A program made the translations under genes and the position numbers. The notes under the pieces were generated by a model that was given only the letters and a program-made list of their open reading frames with translations, did not search any database and was not told where the DNA came from. Shown piece after piece: positions 1-4,967 of a DNA stretch of 5,567 bases (the first letter of the stretch is position 1; every line of letters begins with the position of its first letter). This stretch comes from Actinomycetota bacterium (GTDB lineage Bacteria > Actinomycetota > Thermoleophilia > Gaiellales > Gaiellaceae): positions 1-5,567 of the forward strand of contig JACCUU010000160.1 in the NCBI GenBank assembly GCA_013811645.1, read 5' to 3'.

Positions 1-194
<194 letters not shown>

Positions 195-198
<4 letters not shown>

Positions 199-1082
199 CG
201 ATCTGTCCGCGCCACGGATCGTCGAAGCGCACGTGCCGCCGCCGGCTCGGAGACGACGATTCCGGCCATCAGCACGGCACACCCGAGCCAACCGGGCCAG
301 CCGAGCACCTCGTCCGCGAGCAGGACGCCGAAGAGCGCCGCGAACGGCGCCTCGAGCGTGAAGAGAAGTGCCGCTCGGGCAGCCGTCGTTCGCGCCTGCA
401 CCCAGGTAGCGATGAGGTAACCGAGCGCGCCAGCGAAGACACCCGTGACGAGCAGTGCCCCCCAAACCGTCCACCCCCGAGGGAGCTCGACATCGCCGAG
501 ACTCACCGCGATCGCACCAAAGACGACCAGGCACGTCGTCATCTGCAGGAACGTCAGTGCCCGCGCGTCGTAGCGCGGCGCGTACCGCTCCATCGCCGCG
601 ATCTGCAGCGCAGCGGCGAGTGCGCTCGCCAGCACGAGCGCGTTTCCCAGTGCCGAGCCGCCAGGCGCTCCGTTCAGGAACAGCAACCCCACGACGGCGC
701 ACGCCACCCCGATCCAGACGACCGGGGGCACCCGAGTCCCGAAGAGGCCGAGCGCGATGAACGGGGTGAACACGACGTAGAGGCCGGTGATGAAGCCCGT
801 GCTCGACACCGTCGTCAGCTCCAGGCCCGCCGTCTGAAATCCATACGCGGCCGCGAGCAGCGCGCCCGCCCCCACCCCCGCGAGCACGCCGTCGCGCGGG
901 AGCCCCCGCACCTGACCCCACGCGAACGGCGCTAGAACCACAGTCGATATCGCAAAGCGAGCCGCGAGGAAGGCGAACAGCGGGTAGATGACAAGCGCGT
1001 CCTGCACCTGCACGAAGGTCAAGCCCCAGACCGCGGTCACGCCGACCAGGGCCAGCAGCGGTAGCGCGCGGCTCTGCGTCAC
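195..1082 (-). CDS. EamA/DMT-family transporter, 295 aa
   Basis: This is an integral membrane protein of the drug/metabolite transporter superfamily (EamA fold), normally ten membrane helices from two duplicated five-helix halves. The substrate cannot be told from sequence. Visible features are the TM1 signature AVWGLTFV (residues 17-24), the segment SSTGFITGLYVVFTPFIA (93-110) typical of this subgroup, and the second-half signature AALLFTLEAPFAALFGVLLADE (237-258). The last helix (266-278) precedes a basic tail. The GTG at 1082-1080 was chosen because it overlaps the upstream gene's TGA as GTGA and gives 295 aa, the usual family length. The frame stays open 82 codons further upstream, but that stretch is Arg/Pro-rich, has no membrane segments and overlaps the preceding gene. 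No Shine-Dalgarno is visible, so translation is probably coupled to the upstream gene. Confidence 0.9.
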
Positions 1083-1579
1083 GCGCGGGCGGCGGATCGA
1101 CGAGCCGCGGCCAGCCAGCGCCGCCTGATGAGGGCCGAGAACGGGCCGACGATGAACCAGTAGCGGCGGAAAGCCCGGCGCGCGGCGTCGTCGACGGCCG
1201 CGACTCGGGTTTCGGTCGACAGGCGCGTGCGGCCGTCCGGGAGCGGCTCGGCCAGGAAGTTGGCGACGATTCTGACGGTGCCTGGCGAGGCATCGCCGAA
1301 AGGACGAATCGCGCCGCGCGGCCGCCACGGCCTCCCGGATGCGCCGACGACGACCTCGCTGGCTTCCCGAGCAAGTGACTCGAAGCCCATGCCGAGGAAG
1401 AACGCCTCGATCGAGTCCGCGCGCTTCAACCCACGCAAGCGGAAAAGCACGCGGACGACATCGGGGGCAGCCGGCGCGCCGAGCGCCGCGTCAAGCGCCC
1501 GCTCCGGGACGACGTCGAGAACGATCTCGTGGAACTCGCTTACGTCCCACTCGGAGAGGAACCGATCGATCGCCGCCAT
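1079..1579 (-). CDS. SRPBCC-like conserved hypothetical protein, 166 aa
   Basis: This small, probably cytoplasmic protein resembles actinobacterial hypothetical proteins related to the SRPBCC (START-like, polyketide-cyclase-like) fold; its ligand and function are unknown. Features pointing that way are a central stretch GMGFESLAREASEVVVG (63-79) followed by GRPW (82-85), a strand-rich middle ending RLSTETRVAAVD (119-130), and a C-terminal helix YWFIVGPFSALIRRRWL (140-156) of the kind that closes these proteins. The assignment rests on remembered family patterns, not on a search. The chosen ATG at 1579 has only a weak GAGA upstream. An in-frame ATG at 1606 would add nine residues but overlaps an inverted repeat. 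The TGA overlaps the next gene's GTG by 4 bp, suggesting one transcriptional unit. The link between this protein and the transporter is unknown. Confidence 0.75.
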   Translation of the reverse strand: MAAIDRFLSEWDVSEFHEIVLDVVPERALDAALGAPAAPDVVRVLFRLRGLKRADSIEAFFLGMGFESLAREASEVVVGASGRPWRPRGAIRPFGDASPGTVRIVANFLAEPLPDGRTRLSTETRVAAVDDAARRAFRRYWFIVGPFSALIRRRWLAAARRSAARA

Positions 1580-1605
1580 GCGGCGATTCTCATGGAGGCG
1601 GCACA

Positions 1606-1631
1606 TTCGTGGTTCGACAGCTGTCCACGAA
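1606..1631. promoter_or_regulatory. Inverted repeat with palindromic core upstream of the SRPBCC-like gene
   Basis: TTCGTGG (1606-1612) and CCACGAA (1625-1631) form perfect 7-bp arms around a 12-base spacer. The 10-bp perfect palindrome GACAGCTGTC (1616-1625) spans most of the spacer. The right edge is 3 bases from the neighbouring hairpin (1635-1662) and the left edge is 26 bases before the chosen ATG. It may be an operator for the gene pair at 195-1579, or the second half of a double terminator for csbD. No family-specific motif was recognised. Confidence 0.45.
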
Positions 1632-1634
1632 CGC

Positions 1635-1662
1635 GAGAGGCGCCCTCGTTGGGGCGCCTCTC
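1635..1662 (-). terminator. Strong hairpin downstream of csbD, probable terminator
   Basis: GAGAGGCGCCC (1635-1645) and GGGCGCCTCTC (1652-1662) form a perfect 11-bp GC-rich stem with a 6-base loop. It begins 23 bases after the csbD TAA, the right place for transcription to end. There is no T-run on either side, so this is a stem-only (actinobacterial-style) terminator or an mRNA 3'-end stabiliser. Confidence 0.7.
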
Positions 1663-1685
1663 TGTGAATCGAAACTCGTGCTCCG

Positions 1686-1895
1686 TTACGGCCGGTCGGT
1701 CTCCGAGGTCTTGTCGTCATCGTCCCCGTCCACGACGTCGCCGACCTTGTCCTTTACGCCTTCCCAGGCATCGTCGGCTTTGTCCTTGGTCTCGCCCCAG
1801 GCGCCCTGCGCCTTGCCCTCGGCCTCACGGCTCTCGTCGCCCGTGACCTGGCCCTCGACTTCCTTGGCCTTTCCTTCGATGCGGTCCGAATCCAC
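1686..1895 (-). CDS. csbD: CsbD-family general stress protein, 69 aa
   Basis: This is a small, very hydrophilic protein of the CsbD family, abundant in stressed or stationary bacteria and of unknown biochemical role. Residues 2-32 carry the family pattern: DRIEGKAKEVEGQVTGDE, then EAEGKAQGAW, with regularly spaced Gly-Lys and Glu-Gly pairs. Residues 32-55 contain a second amphipathic segment (AWGETKDKADDAWEGVKDK), and the tail is acidic (DGDDDDK). The length of 69 aa is normal for the family. The GTG at 1895-1893 was chosen because AAAGGAG lies five bases upstream and the CsbD domain begins immediately. The open frame upstream (to 2018) has no family similarity and would cross the promoter. 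A sigma-B-like promoter lies about 37 bases upstream, and a strong hairpin follows the stop, so the gene appears to be a single-gene transcription unit. Confidence 0.92.
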   Translation of the reverse strand: MDSDRIEGKAKEVEGQVTGDESREAEGKAQGAWGETKDKADDAWEGVKDKVGDVVDGDDDDKTSETDRP

Positions 1896-1900
1896 GATGT

Positions 1901-1907
1901 CTCCTTT
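1901..1907 (-). promoter_or_regulatory. Shine-Dalgarno of csbD (AAAGGAG)
   Basis: AAAGGAG on the minus strand is separated by five bases (ACATC) from the GTG at 1895. It decides the start of csbD, which has no in-frame ATG near the beginning of the conserved domain. Confidence 0.85.
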
Positions 1908-1931
1908 CGAGGGGTTCGTTCGCAGGCGAGC

Positions 1932-1957
1932 ATCCCCGTTTGCGGATCGCTGTAAAC
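1932..1957 (-). promoter_or_regulatory. Sigma-B/SigF-like promoter of csbD
   Basis: On the minus strand GTTTAC (1957-1952) and GGGGAT (1937-1932) are separated by 14 bases. The consensus for sigma-B-type general-stress sigma factors is close to GTTT, then 12-16 bases, then GGGTAT. The -10 here matches five of six positions and the -35 core matches fully. Transcription would start near 1925, leaving a leader of about 30 bases that holds the AAAGGAG site. In Bacillus subtilis csbD is itself a sigma-B-regulon gene, so motif and gene function agree. The specific sigma factor in this organism is unknown. Confidence 0.65.
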
Positions 1958-2025
1958 GGTGGCGCATCGAGAGGCCTGACGTGAGATTCGACGGCGGGCC
2001 GGATGACGGCCACGACACGGCGCCG

Positions 2026-2062
2026 GCTGTGCGCCAGTCTCACAGCAAGCCTCTACGCTGTG
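2026..2062. promoter_or_regulatory. Threefold GCTGTG/CACAGC repeat at the moaA start, possible operator
   Basis: GCTGTG (2026-2031), CACAGC (2041-2046) and GCTGTG (2057-2062) alternate in orientation with spacers of 9 and 10 bases. They make two overlapping inverted repeats, the second overlapping the putative moaA -10. The geometry (half-site centres 15-16 bp apart) would suit a dimeric repressor. Each arm is only 6 bp in GC-rich DNA, so chance is a serious alternative. Confidence 0.3.
2054..2059 (+). promoter_or_regulatory. Putative -10 element of a leaderless moaA transcript
   Basis: TACGCT fits the actinobacterial TANNNT -10 pattern and lies six bases before the moaA ATG at 2066, putting the expected transcription start on or next to the start codon. 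No Shine-Dalgarno precedes the ATG, and no TTGACA-like -35 was found at 17-19 bases. Confidence 0.4.
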
Positions 2063-2065
2063 TCC

Positions 2066-3067
2066 ATGGAAGTCCTCGACACACTCGCGCGCCCCCTTCG
2101 CGATCTTCGGATCTCCGTTACCGACCGCTGCAACTTCCGGTGCGTGTACTGCATGCCGAAGGAGGTCTTCTCCCGCGATCACCGCTTCCTCCCCCGGCGC
2201 GACCTCCTGAGCTTCGAGGAGATCGAGCGCGTTGCTCGAATCTTCGTCGGCCTTGGCGTGCACAAGCTCCGCATCACCGGCGGCGAGCCGCTGCTGCGAC
2301 GCGACCTCGAGGTGCTGATCGAGCGCCTCGCCGCCATCGGCGACATCGACCTGACGCTGACCACGAATGCCGCCTTGCTCGCGCAGAAGGCACGAGCTCT
2401 GGCGGATGCCGGCCTGACCCGGGTCACGGTCAGTCTCGACTCCCTCGACGACGAGGTCTTCCGGGCGATGAACGACGTCGACTTCCCGGTGGCACGCGTG
2501 CTGGCCGGGATCGACGCGGCTGCCGAGGCGGGATTGCCGGTCAAGGTCAACGTCGTCGTCAAGCGCGGCTTGAACGAGGGCTCGGTCCTCGAAATCGCAC
2601 GTCGGTTTCGCGGCACGGGGCATGCAGTGCGCTTCATCGAGTTCATGGACGTCGGGGCCACCAACGGCTGGGGGATGGACGACGTGGTCCCGGCGGCGGA
2701 GATCGTCGCCGCGATCGGCGCCGAGTTCCCGCTCGAGCCCGTCGACGCCGCGTACCGGGGCGAGGTCGCGGAGCGCTATCGCTACCTGGACGGCGCCGGG
2801 GAGATCGGCGTCATCGCGTCGGTGACCCAGCCGTTCTGCGGCGACTGCACACGCGCGCGCATCTCGGCGGACGGGAAGCTCTACACCTGTCTCTTCGCGC
2901 TGCGAGGGCACGACCTCCGGGCGATCCTGCGCTCCGACGCGAGCGAGTCGGAGCTCGCGGACGCCATCCGTGCAGTCTGGGAGCGTCGCGCGGATCGCTA
3001 TTCCGAGCTCCGCACGGAGAAAACTGGCGCGCTGCGCAAGGTCGAGATGTCGTACATCGGCGGCTAG
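2066..3067 (+). CDS. moaA: GTP 3',8-cyclase MoaA (radical SAM, molybdenum cofactor biosynthesis), 333 aa
   Basis: MoaA is a cytoplasmic radical-SAM enzyme that converts GTP to 3',8-cyclo-7,8-dihydro-GTP; MoaC then makes cyclic pyranopterin monophosphate, the first stable molybdenum-cofactor intermediate. The N-terminal cluster motif [13 protein letters not shown] has C22, C26 and C29 (CX3CX2C) for the SAM-binding 4Fe-4S cluster. GGEP (72-75) is the usual SAM-contacting motif. The C-terminal motif holds C258, C261 and C275 (CX2CX13C) for the second, substrate-binding cluster, and the chain ends with the functionally important double glycine (MSYIGG). All key residues are present and the length is normal, so it looks active. 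The ATG at 2066 matches the family's N-terminus; the frame is open to 2003, but that part is unlike MoaA. No other cofactor gene is in the window. It is divergent from csbD and converges with a transporter. Confidence 0.97.
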   Translation: MEVLDTLARPLRDLRISVTDRCNFRCVYCMPKEVFSRDHRFLPRRDLLSFEEIERVARIFVGLGVHKLRITGGEPLLRRDLEVLIERLAAIGDIDLTLTTNAALLAQKARALADAGLTRVTVSLDSLDDEVFRAMNDVDFPVARVLAGIDAAAEAGLPVKVNVVVKRGLNEGSVLEIARRFRGTGHAVRFIEFMDVGATNGWGMDDVVPAAEIVAAIGAEFPLEPVDAAYRGEVAERYRYLDGAGEIGVIASVTQPFCGDCTRARISADGKLYTCLFALRGHDLRAILRSDASESELADAIRAVWERRADRYSELRTEKTGALRKVEMSYIGG

Positions 3068-3082
3068 ACCAGGCTCTAACGG

Positions 3083-3115
3083 GTCTGGGGTCAGGCTGAA
3101 GCCTGACTCCAAGAC
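3083..3115. terminator. Near-palindromic hairpin between convergent genes, probable bidirectional terminator or dispersed REP-like repeat
   Basis: TGGGGTCAGGC (3086-3096), loop TGAA (3097-3100) and GCCTGACTCCA (3101-3111) form an 11-bp stem with one G-T wobble. Allowing a one-base bulge at 3112 adds three more pairs (3083-3085 with 3113-3115). It lies 15 bases after the moaA stop and 6 bases from the opposing transporter's stop, so it can serve both genes. No T-run follows on either strand. Its symmetry and self-contained outline also fit a dispersed palindromic repeat unit. Confidence 0.65.
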
Positions 3116-3121
3116 GAGAGA

Positions 3122-4075
3122 TCAACGCCCAGGTCTCGGAGCCGGCGTGGGTATGACGCCGCGCCGCAGAACTCCTCGACCCGGCTCGAGAGCCGTGCCG
3201 CTGGCCCGCACGATCAGTGCCACCGCGATCACGACCAGCGAGCCTGCCACCGCCATCTGCACCGTAATCTCCTCGCCGAGCAGCACCCAGCCGAGACAGA
3301 CCGCGACGATGGGATTCACGTACGCGTAGGTGGCCACGAGGGAGATTGGCGCAACGCGGAGCAGCCAGACGTATGCACTGAAACCGACGAAGGTCCCGAT
3401 CACGACCAGATAGGCCAGAGCGAGAAACGCGTCGAGTGAGAAACGCACATCTGCGAATTCCCCGATCACGACCGACGTCGCGAATAGGAGAACGCCGCCG
3501 CACAGCGAGGCGAGACCGGCCGAGACGAGCGGTCGCTTGGGCAACGGCGCCCCCCGCGAATACAGGGAGCCCGCCGCCCAGCAGAGCGCGCTCAGCACGA
3601 TGACCAGCGCTCCGAGCCGGTCGACGGAGCCCTCCCCGAACGGGTCGAACAGGAAAGCGAGCCCGACGAACCCGAGCGCGAATCCGACGTACGCCGACGC
3701 GTGCAGCCGGCGGCCGAACGCGATTCGGTCGAGAAGCGCCATCCAGATGGGAATGCTTCCCACGAGCAGCGCCGCGACTCCGGCGGGAACCGTTTGCTGC
3801 GCCCACGCGAGCGAGCCGTGTCCGAGCAGGAAGAGGAGACCCCCGAACACGAATCCCGCGCCCACCTGCCTACGGCCGATCGGATCAGCGGCGCGGTCGC
3901 CGCGCGGAAGGGAGACTGCGAGCAACGCGATTCCTGCGACGAGATGCCGAGTGGCCATGGCCAGATAGGGCGGTAGGTCACGGACGGCGATCGCGAGGGC
4001 GACGAACGTCGAGCCCCAGACGATGTAGACCGTGACCAGGGCGAGCCAGACCCGCGCGTCCCGACGCGTCGTCAT
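3122..4075 (-). CDS. EamA/DMT-family transporter, 317 aa
   Basis: This is a second drug/metabolite-superfamily membrane transporter, with about ten helices in two EamA repeats. Signatures are VWGSTFVALAIAVRDLPP (19-36), GHGSLAWAQQTVPAGVAALL (85-104) and SIPIWMALLDR (107-117) in the first half, and YAYVNPIVAVCLGWVLLGEE (250-269) in the second half. The pattern is closest to the YedA/RhaT-like exporter branch; the substrate is unknown. It is only distantly similar to the transporter at 195-1082 and is not a local duplicate. The C-terminal 25 or so residues are a Pro/Arg/Gly-rich cytoplasmic tail. The ATG at 4075 immediately precedes TM1. There is no Shine-Dalgarno, but a TAATCC hexamer lies eight bases upstream, so the transcript may be leaderless. 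The gene is transcribed alone, divergent from the lipid gene pair and convergent with moaA. Confidence 0.92.
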   Translation of the reverse strand: MTTRRDARVWLALVTVYIVWGSTFVALAIAVRDLPPYLAMATRHLVAGIALLAVSLPRGDRAADPIGRRQVGAGFVFGGLLFLLGHGSLAWAQQTVPAGVAALLVGSIPIWMALLDRIAFGRRLHASAYVGFALGFVGLAFLFDPFGEGSVDRLGALVIVLSALCWAAGSLYSRGAPLPKRPLVSAGLASLCGGVLLFATSVVIGEFADVRFSLDAFLALAYLVVIGTFVGFSAYVWLLRVAPISLVATYAYVNPIVAVCLGWVLLGEEITVQMAVAGSLVVIAVALIVRASGTALEPGRGVLRRGVIPTPAPRPGR

Positions 4076-4083
4076 GCCGAGAA

Positions 4084-4089
4084 GGATTA
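4084..4089 (-). promoter_or_regulatory. Possible -10 element of the 3122-4075 transporter
   Basis: TAATCC on the minus strand ends eight bases before the ATG at 4075. The match to TANNNT is imperfect (last base C), and no -35 was recognised. It is listed because the gene has no ribosome binding site and the spacing suits a leaderless or near-leaderless transcript. Confidence 0.25.
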
Positions 4090-4128
4090 CGCGCAGCGGA
4101 CGATCAGCTCAAGTCGAGTTCGCAGCAC

Positions 4129-4154
4129 GGTCGATCAGCCTGCCTGATTCGACC
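4129..4154. promoter_or_regulatory. Inverted repeat between the divergent transporter and PAP2 genes
   Basis: GGTCGATCAG (4129-4138) pairs with CTGATTCGACC (4144-4154) across a 5-base loop, with a single bulged T. This gives 10 bp of pairing. A further direct copy of CGATCAG lies at 4101-4107. Placed between two divergent starts, it is more likely an operator than a terminator. No regulator gene is visible nearby. Confidence 0.4.
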
Positions 4155-4208
4155 ACGACCACCGCTCCTTTGCCGACGCGATCCCGGCGTGCACACAGAC
4201 GCGCCCGT

Positions 4209-4214
4209 TAGAAT
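4209..4214 (+). promoter_or_regulatory. Putative -10 element of the PAP2/CDP-alcohol transferase pair
   Basis: TAGAAT matches the TANNNT pattern and ends nine bases before the GTG at 4224. The expected transcription start would be about three bases upstream of the GTG. No Shine-Dalgarno and no clear -35 are present, suggesting an almost leaderless mRNA. Confidence 0.45.
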
Positions 4215-4223
4215 CGTGTCCTC

Positions 4224-4967
4224 GTGTCGAGTCTCGCCGCTGAGAGATCGTCGCGCCTGCCCCGCGGTTGGGCGCATCTCGCCTTCCAGTTCGTGATCTG
4301 GATGGGTTTCTACGCGCTCTACCAGGTCGCCCGCGGATCCGCGGATCGGAGTGTCGCGAACGCCTTCCAGAACGGTGAGTGGGTGCTTCGCCAAGAACGC
4401 GAGCTCGGGGCGCTGTTCGAGCCGGCAGTCCAGCGGGTCGTGGACACGTCCTCGGTGCTCGTGACGCTGACCTCGTACACGTACTGGCTCTCGCAGTTCG
4501 CAGTCGTCGGTATCACGCTTCTGTACGTCTACTTCCGTCACCACGAGCGGTTTACCGCGTTCAGGAACTGGATCATCGCTGCCAACCTCGCCGGGCTCGT
4601 CGGCTACATCTTCGTGCCGACCGCGCCGCCGCGGATGTTCCCGGAGTGGGGCTTCGTCGACACACTCGCGCAGTATTCGTCGGTCAACCACGAGAGCGGC
4701 GTCATCGCGTGGGGCGCGAATCCGTACGCGGCGATGCCCAGCCTGCACGCGATGGACGCATTCATCGTGGGCGTCGTCATGTTCGGGCTCGTCAGCTCGA
4801 GAATCGCCAAGGCGCTCTGGCTCGCGTGGCCGGCCTGGGTCGCGTTCGCGGTGATCTCGACCGGGAACCACTACTGGCTCGACGTCCTCGCCGGGTTCGT
4901 CCTTGCGATCGTCACCGGGTTCGCGCTCCGTCGGGCACGCAGGATCCGCCTCCTTCGTCCCGCATGA
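4224..4967 (+). CDS. PAP2-superfamily integral membrane phosphatase/inositolphosphotransferase-like protein, 247 aa
   Basis: This is a multi-pass membrane protein (about six helices) of the PAP2 superfamily, best fitting the Aur1/Ipt1-like (PAP2_3) branch, whose members move or remove phosphate-bearing lipid head groups. The N-terminal GEWVLRQERELGALFEPAVQ (51-70) is the conserved segment between the first two helices of that branch. PTAPPR (132-137) precedes the catalytic region. AAMPSLHAMDAF (169-180) supplies the general-acid histidine (H175), and STGNHYWLDVLAG (212-224) supplies the nucleophile histidine (H216) and its partner D220. All three catalytic residues are intact. The GTG at 4224 follows a TAGAAT -10-like hexamer and no other start fits better. 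Its TGA overlaps the next gene's ATG (ATGA), so the two are probably co-translated. The substrate is unproven; an inositol phospholipid is suggested by family and neighbour. Confidence 0.88.
   Translation: MSSLAAERSSRLPRGWAHLAFQFVIWMGFYALYQVARGSADRSVANAFQNGEWVLRQERELGALFEPAVQRVVDTSSVLVTLTSYTYWLSQFAVVGITLLYVYFRHHERFTAFRNWIIAANLAGLVGYIFVPTAPPRMFPEWGFVDTLAQYSSVNHESGVIAWGANPYAAMPSLHAMDAFIVGVVMFGLVSSRIAKALWLAWPAWVAFAVISTGNHYWLDVLAGFVLAIVTGFALRRARRIRLLRPA

Noticed and set aside
1083..1328. Possible 82-residue N-terminal extension of the transporter at 195-1082.
   Set aside because: The stretch is Arg/Pro-rich with no membrane helix, overlaps the upstream gene in another frame, and would exceed family length. 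The GTG in the GTGA overlap gives a normal 295-aa protein.
1981..2043. GTGAGA and TCTCAC forming a wide inverted repeat upstream of moaA.
   Set aside because: The arms are only 6 bp and separated by about 50 bases, which is expected by chance.
2003..2065. Upstream start for moaA adding 21 residues.
   Set aside because: The extra residues are unlike MoaA N-termini and would place the start upstream of the -10-like element. The ATG at 2066 gives the expected length.
1339..3099. A 586-codon plus-strand open frame spanning the SRPBCC-like gene, csbD, their intergenic regions and moaA.
   Set aside because: It runs antisense to two genes and out of frame through moaA, with low-complexity Arg/Pro/Ser content and no recognisable domain.
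1754..3112. A 452-codon minus-strand open frame antisense to moaA.
   Set aside because: It is the antisense shadow of a clearly recognised moaA. It crosses the csbD promoter and overlaps csbD in another frame, with no family features.
4331..4344. A perfect 14-bp palindrome, CCGCGGATCCGCGG, inside the PAP2 gene.
   Set aside because: It lies within ordinary codons (Arg-Gly-Ser-Ala) in GC-rich DNA, with no regulatory context. Coincidence is the simplest explanation.
4104..4871. A 255-codon minus-strand open frame antisense to the PAP2 gene.
   Set aside because: The opposite strand encodes a protein with full PAP2 motifs. The antisense product is charged, Arg/Asp/Glu-rich and unrecognisable.
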